From Planctomycetota bacterium (GTDB taxonomy: Bacteria > Planctomycetota > UBA1135 > UBA2386), in the NCBI GenBank assembly GCA_016793305.1, contig JAEUHU010000510.1:1-20347 (forward strand): a stretch of DNA of 20,347 nt, given 5' to 3'. Made by a program: the position numbers and the translations under genes. Position 1 is the stretch's first letter. The number at the start of each line of letters is the position of its first letter. The notes below the pieces were generated by a model, which had not been told where the DNA came from, did not search any database, and saw only the letters and a program-made list of their open reading frames with translations. Below, one piece after another: positions 1 through 9,286 of this stretch.

Positions 1-1304
1 GGCAGCGGCAAGCCGACCTGCACCTGCAGCGCGTCGCTGACTGCGACGGGATCGAACACGTCCACCTGCACCACCTGGGCCGAATAGCGCGCACCGACCA
101 GCGACGGCGTCGGCGGCACGGTCAACCATGCAGTCGCCGGCACGTTGGGCCCCATCGAGTAGTAGACGATCGGTTCGACCAGCACGTCGCAGGTGCCCGC
201 GCCGACCGGGATCGCGACCGGCAGCGGCCCGCCGCCATACTGCGACGTCGAGTTGCCGGCGATCAGGATGTTCGGGAAGCCGGTGTTCGGCCCGTCGAGC
301 ACGAGCCGGTGCGTGGCACCGGGCATCGGCAGGTCGCCGGGTTGCACGGACAGTTGGCCGATCGGGCCGCCGCAGGACTCGCCGAACGAGTAGGCGGTCG
401 GAGCCGGCAGCGCGGTCAGGCGCCAGGTCTCCATCACGCCGGCGTAGTTGGTCACCAGCAGCACCTCGTCGCGGCGCGCGTCGAACGCCATCGCCGTGCG
501 TTCGGCGGCCACCGGCGCCCCGCTGCCGAGCTGGCTCGACACGATGGCCGAGCCGTCGAACTCGTCGCTGGCTCGATTCGAGAACGGCTGCAGCAGCACG
601 CTGCGGCCGCGGCGCGCGTCGAAGGCGATTTCGTCGATCGTCGGGCCGGCGGGCAGCGTCACCAGCGGCAGCCACTGGTTGCCTTCGAGATGCTGCACCG
701 ACAGGCCAGGACCACTGCCGAGGAACACCTGCACTTCGCGCCGCACGGAGTCGGCGACCAGCACCGCGGACGGCGCCACGAGTTGCGGGCCCGCGGTCCA
801 GCCGTTCGCCACGTCGTAGAACCAGGTCTGCCAGGTCGTGCCGGCACTGCGGCCGAGCAGCACGGCGCGATCTTCGCCGGGCACGCCGACCATCGACATC
901 TCGGTGAGCACGCCGGGCACGAGCGCGCTCGGCACGTTCGTCCAGGTGCTGCCATTGTCGCTGCGCCACGTGTCGGTCAGGCTGCCGCCGGAGTCGGCGC
1001 CGCCGTAGACGAGCAGGCGACCGGGCCCGAACGTCGCCACGGCCGCGCCATCGCGCCGCGGCACGCCGGTCGTGAACGGCAGCCAGCGCACGCCGTCCCA
1101 GACCCAGTCGCCGGCACTCGGCGACGCGGCATCGCCGCCGAACAGCAGCAAGTCCCCGTTCGGCATCGGCACGAGCGCGTGGCCGGTGCGCGGCGAGATG
1201 GGCGTCAGGGCGTCACACGGCAACCAGGAACCCTGGGCAGCCAGCGACGAGGCGAGAAGGAGCACAGGCAGGAGGTGCGAGCGCCACCGATGCGTAGCGG
1301 CCAT
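1..1304 (-). CDS. Secreted kelch/beta-propeller-like protein (partial, C-terminus outside window)
   Basis: 434 codons are visible before the reading frame leaves the window at position 1. The start at 1304 is supported by a Shine-Dalgarno-like GGAGA at 1311-1315, five bases or so upstream. The N-terminus has a signal peptide: basic residues, then a run LLPVLLLASSLAAQ ending in a signal peptidase I type site. The next ~300 residues carry kelch-like blades, for example GHALVPMPNGDLLLFGG and GRLLVYGG, followed by TW or W-rich strands (DTWRSDNGSTW), as in kelch/galactose-oxidase propellers. From about residue 305 (YSFGESCGGPIGQLSV) begins a Gly/Pro-rich module with paired cysteines and a GAGTCDVLVEP strand. 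I recognise this type of C-terminal module from large secreted proteins of Planctomycetota. Probably exported or surface-associated; ligand or enzymatic role unknown. The protein continues past the edge, so its total length is unknown. Confidence 0.82.
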   Translation of the reverse strand, partial: MAATHRWRSHLLPVLLLASSLAAQGSWLPCDALTPISPRTGHALVPMPNGDLLLFGGDAASPSAGDWVWDGVRWLPFTTGVPRRDGAAVATFGPGRLLVYGGADSGGSLTDTWRSDNGSTWTNVPSALVPGVLTEMSMVGVPGEDRAVLLGRSAGTTWQTWFYDVANGWTAGPQLVAPSAVLVADSVRREVQVFLGSGPGLSVQHLEGNQWLPLVTLPAGPTIDEIAFDARRGRSVLLQPFSNRASDEFDGSAIVSSQLGSGAPVAAERTAMAFDARRDEVLLVTNYAGVMETWRLTALPAPTAYSFGESCGGPIGQLSVQPGDLPMPGATHRLVLDGPNTGFPNILIAGNSTSQYGGGPLPVAIPVGAGTCDVLVEPIVYYSMGPNVPATAWLTVPPTPSLVGARYSAQVVQVDVFDPVAVSDALQVQVGLPL

Positions 1305-1404
1305 GCAGACTCTCCGGGAGGGCTAAGGACGAGCAGTCGCGCCGAGGCCGAGGGCGGGCCGTCGGTGGGGTGTGGCGGGAATGAACCCAGCACCACGAGT
1401 CTCG

Positions 1405-1608
1405 TCAATCCCCAGCGGAGCGCGCACGCGCCGGCAGCACGGCGAGAACAGCGCGCTTCTCGTCGTCGCGCATCTGCCACCAGCCGGCGATCTCGGCGAG
1501 CGTGCGCTGGCAGCCGACACACAGGCCGGTGCGCTCGTCCATGCGGCACACCTTCACGCACGGCGACAGCGGCGGCCCTTGCACACAACGCGGGTCGCGC
1601 GGGTTCAT
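1405..1608 (-). CDS. DUF1289 domain small cysteine protein
   Basis: A 67-residue protein. Its core [19 protein letters not shown] is the DUF1289 signature: C-x3-C, then a short D-x-TGLC-x2-C hairpin. This is followed by the usual helix with a W (EIAGWW) and an acidic/basic tail. The four cysteines at about residues 17, 21, 30 and 33 are spaced like a metal-binding knuckle, plausibly Zn or Fe-S, but the family's function is unknown. The ATG at 1608 overlaps the stop codon of the upstream SUFU-domain gene (ATGA, 1605-1608), so the two are probably translationally coupled. The length is typical for the family. No RNA partner or enzyme activity can be deduced from the sequence. Confidence 0.85.
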   Translation of the reverse strand: MNPRDPRCVQGPPLSPCVKVCRMDERTGLCVGCQRTLAEIAGWWQMRDDEKRAVLAVLPARARSAGD

Positions 1609-2276
1609 CGCGTGCTGCTCCGCTCCGCGTCGGTGCGCGGATAGACGCCCTTGCTCTGCAGCAGGGCCACCAGCAGGTCGGGGTTGTTGGTCTCGCGTGC
1701 GAGCTCGACCTCGGCGTCGCTGGCGCCGACCAGGTGGAACACGTCGACGCGACCCGACGGCAGGTCGAACGACGACGCGTAGTGCTTGGGTTGTTCGACC
1801 AGGAGCCAGCGGATCACCGACTCGAAGGCCGGCGTGATCGAACCGTTCAGCGGGATGCGGTTGCCGTACTCCAGCAGCTCGGCACCCTCGTAGGTGCCGA
1901 CCGCGACCAGCAGTTCGTACGCCATCAGGTTGTGCAGCAGCGGCACGGCCCAGTCGGCCGGCGCCGACGTCTCGATCGCGAGTTCGAAGCCGAGCCCCGA
2001 GAAGCCCGACGGGTCCATGCCCGGCTGGTCGAGGTTCCACGGGTTGCTGAGGCCCGACGTCACGTAGAGCCAGGTCGCGCGCTGCGGGTTCGGCGGGCTC
2101 GCGAACACGCCGTGGTTCAGCCAGCCCGGGTGCGGCTGCTTGCCGTAGCGGCGGTAGACGCTGTCGCCGGCGGTGTAGACGCCGTCGCCGAGCGGGCCGA
2201 ACAACTCCGGATAGACGCGGTCCTCGCGCTCGGACCACACGTTCTCGAACCACTGGGCGAAGGCCTGGTCGGTCAT
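1605..2276 (-). CDS. Suppressor-of-fused (SUFU) domain protein
   Basis: 223 residues from the ATG at 2276. An in-frame GTG at 2288 would add four residues, and neither start has a clear Shine-Dalgarno sequence. Features typical of bacterial SUFU-domain (PF05076) proteins are present: an N-terminal helix, a strand with [12 protein letters not shown], then [13 protein letters not shown], a helix pair around [16 protein letters not shown], and the [19 protein letters not shown] segment. The bacterial family is widespread in Planctomycetota and other groups with polymorphic toxin or immunity-type loci, where SUFU proteins have been proposed as immunity or adaptor proteins. Here no toxin gene is adjacent, so that role is not supported by context. 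It is coupled to the downstream DUF1289 gene by a 4-base overlap. It faces endonuclease III across a 112-bp divergent promoter region. Confidence 0.78.
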   Translation of the reverse strand: MTDQAFAQWFENVWSEREDRVYPELFGPLGDGVYTAGDSVYRRYGKQPHPGWLNHGVFASPPNPQRATWLYVTSGLSNPWNLDQPGMDPSGFSGLGFELAIETSAPADWAVPLLHNLMAYELLVAVGTYEGAELLEYGNRIPLNGSITPAFESVIRWLLVEQPKHYASSFDLPSGRVDVFHLVGASDAEVELARETNNPDLLVALLQSKGVYPRTDAERSSTR

Positions 2277-2388
2277 CGGGGCGACCACGCTACCACACGG
2301 CCAAGGCCAGTTGCTGCGGCGGGATTCCGGGCGGCCACGACCATGGCAAGGGTTGGTTCGCCGGGCCCCGGCCGCTCAGCTTCCGGCG

Positions 2389-3048
2389 ATGAAGCGCAGC
2401 GACAAGGCGGCCCGGATCCAGGCGATCCTCGACGCCCACTTCCCGAAGCCGCCGATCCCGCTGCAGCACGACGATCCGTTCACGCTGCTGTGTGCGGTGC
2501 TGCTGTCGGCGCAGTGCACCGACGAACGGGTCAACCTGGTGACCCCGGCCCTGTTCGCGCGCGCCCGAACGCCCGCCGCGATGGCGGCCCTGCCGGTCGC
2601 CGAGGTGCACCAGCTGATCCGGTCGTGCGGGCTCGCCCCACGGAAGGCGAAGGCGCTGGTCGGGCTGTCGCAGCGGCTCACCGCCGAGTTCGGTGGCGAG
2701 GTGCCCAGAGACCTCGCGGTGCTGGAGACGCTGCCCGGCGTCGGCCACAAGACGGCGAGCGTCGTGATGGCGCAGGCGTTCGGCGAGCCGTCGTTCCCGG
2801 TCGACACGCACATCCACCGGCTGGCGTGGCGCTGGGGCCTGTCGAACGGCACGTCGGTCGAACGCACCGAGCGCGACCTGCGGCGCACGTTCCCGCGCGC
2901 GCGCTGGAACGACCTGCACCTGCAGATCATCTGGTTCGGGCGTTCGTTCTGTCCGGCGGTCAAGCACGAGCCGGCGGCGTGCCCGATCTGCAGTTGGGCG
3001 ATGAGTGCGGTGCGGCGGCGGGCCGAAGCGAAGCGGCGCGCGCGCTGA
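2389..3048 (+). CDS. nth: Endonuclease III-type DNA glycosylase/AP lyase
   Basis: 219 residues, close to the E. coli Nth length. It removes oxidised pyrimidines and cleaves the AP site by beta-elimination in base excision repair. The helix-hairpin-helix LPGVGHKTASVVM lies at residues 115-127 with the Schiff-base lysine at 121. The catalytic aspartate follows in VDTHIHRL (D139). An N-terminal SAQCTDERV segment matches the conserved active-site helix. The Fe-S region is atypical: C188, C198 and C201 are present with a nine-residue first spacer instead of six, and the position of the fourth ligand (207) is Ala. The ATG at 2389 was chosen because conservation begins right after it; an upstream in-frame ATG at 2311 would add 26 residues that do not resemble the family. 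It is the first gene of a plus-strand group with the two Uma2 genes. Confidence 0.93.
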   Translation: MKRSDKAARIQAILDAHFPKPPIPLQHDDPFTLLCAVLLSAQCTDERVNLVTPALFARARTPAAMAALPVAEVHQLIRSCGLAPRKAKALVGLSQRLTAEFGGEVPRDLAVLETLPGVGHKTASVVMAQAFGEPSFPVDTHIHRLAWRWGLSNGTSVERTERDLRRTFPRARWNDLHLQIIWFGRSFCPAVKHEPAACPICSWAMSAVRRRAEAKRRAR

Positions 3049-3118
3049 GCTTCTGGATGCTGGTCGCGGCCGAGCATGCCCGTGCGGCACCGTCGTGCGC
3101 GCGATTCTGCGCCTTTGG

Positions 3119-3749
3119 TGCGACCGCTGGCGCGATCCACGCACATTGCCTCCGACGCCCATACCGGGCGAGGAGGAGAACCAGTGCTACCATGTCGACC
3201 ATGCCGAGCCCGAACGTCACCACCGCCGACCAGTTGCTCGCACTGCGCGACCCGCCGTGGCGCCACGAGCTCTGGCGCGGGGAGCTGCGGCGCATGAGCC
3301 CCGCGGGTCACCATCACGGCGGGCTTGCGGCCCGGACGTTGGTCCGCATCGCCACCTTCGTCGAGCGCCACCGACTCGGCGCGGTCTACACGGCCGAGAC
3401 CGGCTTCGTGCTCGCGCGCGACCCGGACACCGTGCTGGCGCCCGACGTCGCGTTCGTCCGCACCGACCGCCTGCCACCGAAGGGCAGCCCGGGGTTCTTC
3501 CCGGGCGCGCCCGACCTCGCCGTCGAAGTGCTGTCGCCGGACGACACGCGGCGCAAGGTCACCACCAAGGTCGCAGCGTGGCTCGAACACGGCACACGCG
3601 AAGTCTGGCTCGTCGACCCGAAGCGCCGCACGCTGACCGTGCACACGGCAAACGCGGCCCCGCACACTCTGGCCCACGACGCCACCCTTCAGGACTCGGC
3701 CGTTCTTCCGGGCTTCACGCTCGCCCTCGCCGACCTGTTCGACGACTGA
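3119..3749 (+). repeat. Direct repeat unit A (leader plus Uma2 gene)
   Basis: First copy of a tandem duplication with a period of 653 bp; the second copy is 3772-4402. The 73 bp before the ATG (3119-3191) are identical in both copies, including the AGGAGGAG ribosome-binding tract at 3171-3178. Codons 1-40 differ at only three bases and the last ~60 codons at four. Codons 41-76 are strongly diverged. Confidence 0.95.
3192..3749 (+). CDS. Uma2 family protein (DUF820, PD-(D/E)xK nuclease fold), copy 1
   Basis: 185 residues. Uma2/DUF820 proteins have a restriction-endonuclease-like fold and are expanded in Cyanobacteria, Planctomycetota and Chloroflexota; their cellular substrate is unknown. The predicted active-site elements are all present: E31 in WRGELRRM, D85 in APDVAFV, E112 in DLAVEVLSPDD and K126 in TTKVAAWLEHG. 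The family strand EVWLVDP and the closing VLPGFTLALADLF are also intact, so nothing suggests inactivation. The ATG at 3192 follows a strong AGGAGGAG tract (3171-3178), but the gap of 13 bases is long; no in-frame start lies closer. It follows nth on the same strand after 143 bp and is followed 95 bp later by its duplicate. Residues 41-76 differ strongly from the duplicate. Confidence 0.9.
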   Translation: MSTMPSPNVTTADQLLALRDPPWRHELWRGELRRMSPAGHHHGGLAARTLVRIATFVERHRLGAVYTAETGFVLARDPDTVLAPDVAFVRTDRLPPKGSPGFFPGAPDLAVEVLSPDDTRRKVTTKVAAWLEHGTREVWLVDPKRRTLTVHTANAAPHTLAHDATLQDSAVLPGFTLALADLFDD

Positions 3750-3771
3750 TCGGCGAAATCGTCGCGTTCGC

Positions 3772-4402
3772 TGCGACCGCTGGCGCGATCCACGCACATT
3801 GCCTCCGACGCCCATACCGGGCGAGGAGGAGAACCAGTGCTACCATGTCGATCATGCCGAGCCCGAACGTCACCACCGCCGACCAGCTGCTCGCACTCCG
3901 CGACCCGCCGTGGCGCCACGAGCTCTGGCGCGGGGAGCTGCGGCGCATGAGCCCCGCGGGTCACTGGCACAGCAGCCTCGCGATGCGGCTCGGCGGCATG
4001 CTCGAACTCCATGCGCGCCGACACGGCTTGGGTCGCGTCTACGGCGCCGACGGCGGTTTCCGGCTGGCCCGCGACCCGGACACCGTCTTGGCACCCGACG
4101 TCGCATTCGTTCGGACCGAGCGCCTGCCACCGAAGGGCAGCCCGGGGTTCTTCCCAGGCGCGCCCGACCTCGCCGTCGAAGTCCTCTCGCCCGACGATTC
4201 GTCGCGCGCTGTGTCGAGGAAGGTCGCAGCCTGGCTCGAACACGGCACACGCGAAGTCTGGCTCGTCGACCCGAAGCGCCGCACGCTGACCGTGCACACG
4301 GCGAATGCGACCCCGCACACTCTGGCCCACGACGCCACCCTTCAGGACTCGGCCGTTCTTCCGGGCTTCACGCTCGCCCTCGCCGACCTGTTCGACGACT
4401 GA
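3772..4402 (+). repeat. Direct repeat unit B (leader plus Uma2 gene)
   Basis: Second copy of the 653-bp-period duplication. It keeps the 73-bp leader unchanged, including the AGGAGGAG tract at 3824-3831. The unit ends exactly at the stop codon at 4402, just as unit A ends at 3749. Between the units lie only 22 unrelated bases (3750-3771). Confidence 0.95.
3845..4402 (+). CDS. Uma2 family protein (DUF820, PD-(D/E)xK nuclease fold), copy 2
   Basis: 185 residues, a paralogue of the gene just upstream. The catalytic-type residues are kept at the same positions: E31, D85, E112 and K126 (SRKVAAWLEHG). Residues 41-76 (HWHSSLAMRLGG and onward) are replaced relative to copy 1. That region would form the helices that follow the first acidic residue in the fold. 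The start, leader and Shine-Dalgarno tract are identical to copy 1, so both are probably expressed in the same way. The stop lies 18 bp from the convergent stop of the secreted C25-like gene. The intact frame and conserved active site argue against a pseudogene. Confidence 0.9.
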   Translation: MSIMPSPNVTTADQLLALRDPPWRHELWRGELRRMSPAGHWHSSLAMRLGGMLELHARRHGLGRVYGADGGFRLARDPDTVLAPDVAFVRTERLPPKGSPGFFPGAPDLAVEVLSPDDSSRAVSRKVAAWLEHGTREVWLVDPKRRTLTVHTANATPHTLAHDATLQDSAVLPGFTLALADLFDD

Positions 4403-4420
4403 CGCCAGCGCTCGTCGCGA

Positions 4421-6235
4421 TCACCGCCCCGCCGGCTTCGGCAGCCGCAGCGTGCAGTCGCCGACGATCGACCAGAAGTAGGCGCGCTTCCTACCGATGT
4501 CGCCGCCGACCTCGTCCCAGTTGGTCGCCTGCGACTCGAGCTCGAAGTAGCGCTTCCACGCGTCGCCGATCGTGCCGCCCTTGCCGAGCACCTCCGCGAA
4601 CTCGCGCGGCTCGTCGTAGAAGACCTTGGCGCGGCCGAGCATCGCCACGCACTCGGTGAAGAACAGGATCGACTCGGCGTGCCCGAACTTGCCGTACTCG
4701 GGATCGTCGTACGGAAGGTCGCTGCGCGGCGGGGACAGTGCTTCGCAGCCGGTGTGCAGCAGCAGGAACGGGCCACCCATCCCTCCCTTCGCCCCCACTG
4801 CGCGCCAGAACACGTGGTCGGCGCGGCCACCGCGATGGTCGCGCCAGCTTGGTACGAAGCGCTCGCCGTCCTTCACCCAATGCCACGGCAGGCCGAGTTC
4901 TCGCTCGAGAGCACCCGGGTCAGTCGCCGCGAACGCCGCACCCCAGGGATCGCTGTGCGCGCGCAGCGTGCGCAGCACCGCGGGACGCTGCAGCCAGTGG
5001 AACAACTCGAGCAGGTCGGCGCCGGTGTGCACGTCGTAGCCGGGCTCGGCGAACTCGGCCCAGGTCGGATCGGCGGCGCGAAGTGCGGCGAAGCCACTGC
5101 CGAGTCCGTGAGAGATCGACGCGGGGCGGTGATGCTCGCGGCTGGTCAGCGAGGTTCGGAAGGCATGGTTGCGACGGAGATACGACGCCAGGAAGCGGAG
5201 GTCTGGTCGGAACCTCACATCACACGACCATTCGGGAGCTGTCGCTGGCCCAGCACCGCTCCCCGACAGCACAGCCGGTCGAACCTCGAGCACATCTTCC
5301 GCGAACTCGAATGCATCTTCCCCGGGCGCCCAGACAGCACCGCGGGCATCGATCCGCGACACAGCGATCTCGGGCCGAGCCATCGGATTGCCACACCTCC
5401 GCTCGACGGCGCTCACTTCGTGGTCACGGTCCACGCCGTCGAGGAACAGCGAGAAACCGGCTGCATCGGCAATCGCCGCTCCGTCGCGCACGTGGAACAC
5501 GTCCGTCACGGGGACCTCGCCGACCAACAGAGCTTGACTGACCCCGCCTCGCTCGGGCACCGACGAGCCGAAGCTGGCCCACGCCGATCTCAGTGTCGTC
5601 GGGCCGGGCACGTAACAACGCTCCCAATCTCCGTCGAGGTCGGCGAGCACGAGGTCGCATCGGTGCGCCACGATCTCGGGCACCGCGCGCACATTCGTCG
5701 TGCTCGCGTCGATCGCGACCGGCTTGCCGTCCTTGCCGGGCAACGTCAGCACTTCGTTGCGCCGCCAGTTGCACGTGCGCACCAGCATCGCATCGGGGAA
5801 GTGGCCGACGAGCACCGCTGCCTGCATCGGAGCCACCGCATGCAGCCTCTGGAACAGTCGGCGTATCGCCAGCACGGTGCGACCGTCCTGGTGTGGCGGT
5901 CCGGTGTGCACATCGGCCACCATCAACAGCACTTGGTTGCCTTCCGCAGCGATGTCGTCCCGGAACTGGCGCAGCTGTCGTTGCGGATTGGGGGTGATCG
6001 GAGGCACGTATTCGAAGTCGGAGTAGCGCCAGGCCGCCCCCTCGACCATCACGACGACCAACGGCTTGTCTGATGCGCCGGCTGTCCCAGCCCACTCGAG
6101 CGCGCGCACTTCTGCGCGCCCGTCGCCATCGAGGTCGAACGGTGCAAACTGCTTCACCACGTCTTCGAGCGGGCTCTGCGCCACGACGAGCCCGCCGAAC
6201 CAGGTAGCGAGAGCGATCGGAAGCACGCGCAGCAT
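4421..6235 (-). CDS. Secreted gingipain-like (C25/caspase-fold) protein, predicted
   Basis: 604 residues from the ATG at 6235; an in-frame GTG at 6253 is less likely because a clean signal peptide (LPIALATWFGGLVVAQS) starts at the ATG. A DLDGDGRAEV loop at 34-43 looks like a calcium-binding loop. Several stretches match the order seen in C25 peptidases: a helix then AAVLVGHFPD (139-148), DLVLADLDGDWE (194-205), RPEIAVSRIDAR (287-298, compare the family's pelaVGRipar), a His-Gly stretch WRDHRGG (464-470), the HTGCEA strand (494-499), GKGGTIGDAW (551-560) and a terminal VGDCTLRLP (591-599, compare GDPslrl). H466 or H474 and C497 are candidate catalytic residues. The family call is my inference from motif order and the activity is untested. 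It lies 39 bp downstream of lon and could be co-transcribed with it. Confidence 0.62.
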   Translation of the reverse strand: MLRVLPIALATWFGGLVVAQSPLEDVVKQFAPFDLDGDGRAEVRALEWAGTAGASDKPLVVVMVEGAAWRYSDFEYVPPITPNPQRQLRQFRDDIAAEGNQVLLMVADVHTGPPHQDGRTVLAIRRLFQRLHAVAPMQAAVLVGHFPDAMLVRTCNWRRNEVLTLPGKDGKPVAIDASTTNVRAVPEIVAHRCDLVLADLDGDWERCYVPGPTTLRSAWASFGSSVPERGGVSQALLVGEVPVTDVFHVRDGAAIADAAGFSLFLDGVDRDHEVSAVERRCGNPMARPEIAVSRIDARGAVWAPGEDAFEFAEDVLEVRPAVLSGSGAGPATAPEWSCDVRFRPDLRFLASYLRRNHAFRTSLTSREHHRPASISHGLGSGFAALRAADPTWAEFAEPGYDVHTGADLLELFHWLQRPAVLRTLRAHSDPWGAAFAATDPGALERELGLPWHWVKDGERFVPSWRDHRGGRADHVFWRAVGAKGGMGGPFLLLHTGCEALSPPRSDLPYDDPEYGKFGHAESILFFTECVAMLGRAKVFYDEPREFAEVLGKGGTIGDAWKRYFELESQATNWDEVGGDIGRKRAYFWSIVGDCTLRLPKPAGR

Positions 6236-6274
6236 GGCAGCGAACGCTACCACGCCACTACTGCGCGCACCTGC

Positions 6275-8899
<2,625 letters not shown>

Positions 8900-8940
8900 G
8901 GCGGCGGTTGTAGGCCGGCCGCTCCATGCACGAAAGCAGA

Positions 8941-8965
8941 GCGCCCACGAAAGAAAATAGGGCGC
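8941..8965 (-). promoter_or_regulatory. Possible alternative hairpin competing with stem P1 in the lon leader
   Basis: GGGCGC at 8946-8941 (minus strand) can pair with GCGCCC at 8965-8960 across a 13-base loop containing TATTTTCTTT. The same GCGCCC forms the end of the long stem P1 of the adjacent element, so the two pairings exclude each other. This resembles a switch platform, 42 bases before the lon ATG. It is inferred from pairing only. Confidence 0.35.
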
Positions 8966-9059
8966 ACGAGTCGCCGCGTGACACCACGCGAACCTCGCGT
9001 TCCGTTCCTGCCTGCCCCGGTAGGGAACGGTCCGCGAGGACCAGACGACTCGTGCGCCC
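8960..9059 (-). other. Structured three-stem element, copy 1 (lon leader)
   Basis: Read on the minus strand. Stem P1 is GGGCGCACGAGTCG (9059-9046) with its exact complement at 8973-8960, 14 bp. It encloses two hairpins. P3 is CCTCGCG/CGCGAGG, a GA/AA internal loop, then CCGTTCC/GGAACGG, capped by a loop containing GGGGCAGGCA (9039-8993). P2 is CGCGTG-GTGT-CACGCG (8990-8975). P1 is followed by TATTTTCTTT (8959-8950), as at an intrinsic terminator. Orientation is chosen because mismatches in copy 2 become G-U pairs on this strand. It could be a regulatory RNA, a structured terminator, or a palindromic mobile element. Confidence 0.6.
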
Positions 9060-9070
9060 GAAGAAGGGTC

Positions 9071-9163
9071 GGGTGCACGGCCCCGCGCAACACACGCGGG
9101 AGGTTTGCGGTCGGTCCTTGCCTGCCCCAGTTCGGACCAACCACGCCCCAAGACCGTGCACCC
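9071..9163 (-). other. Structured three-stem element, copy 2 (lon leader)
   Basis: It has the same architecture as copy 1. P1 is GGGTGCACGG/CCGTGCACCC (9163-9154 with 9080-9071). P3 is an 11-bp helix (9144-9134 with 9117-9107) capped by a loop with TGGGGCAGGCA. P2 is CCCGCG-TGTGTTG-CGCGGG (9100-9082). Relative to copy 1, the fourth P1 pair has changed on both sides. Two A-C mismatches of the plus strand become G-U pairs on the minus strand. An outer GGGTCG/CGACCC pairing (9066-9071 with 9176-9181) is also possible. Confidence 0.55.
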
Positions 9164-9201
9164 GTGACGCCGTGTCGACCCGAAGGCCGGCACGTCGCCG
9201 T

Positions 9202-9234
9202 TTGCGATCACATTCGCAACCGAGCCAGGCTCGG
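9202..9234 (-). terminator. Tandem hairpins, possible terminator of the upstream secreted-protein gene
   Basis: Two perfect hairpins lie 53 bases after the stop at 9287. They are CCGAGCC-A-GGCTCGG (9220-9234) and TTGCGA/TCGCAA with a six-base loop (9202-9219). There is no T-run, so factor-independent termination is uncertain. The rest of 9235-9286 shows no feature. Confidence 0.35.
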
Positions 9235-9286
9235 ATGCTCTCGGTTCAGGAAGAGAAAGAACGACCGGGCGCGGACCAGCTACGGC

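Noticed and set aside
309..3749. A very long plus-strand open frame continuing into the first Uma2 gene
   Set aside because: Only its last 185 codons resemble a protein family. The earlier part is the antisense of the kelch-like, DUF1289 and SUFU genes and an out-of-frame reading of nth; absence of stops is expected at this GC content.
8960..9059. Known self-cleaving ribozyme (hammerhead type)
   Set aside because: A three-stem junction invites the idea, but the hammerhead core sequences CTGATGA and GAAA are absent from the junction on either strand.
8900..9211. N-terminal extension of Lon upstream of 8899
   Set aside because: The frame is open, but the extension would run through the structured elements and is rich in Arg, Cys and Trp, unlike Lon N-termini. 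The ATG at 8899 already gives a complete protein.
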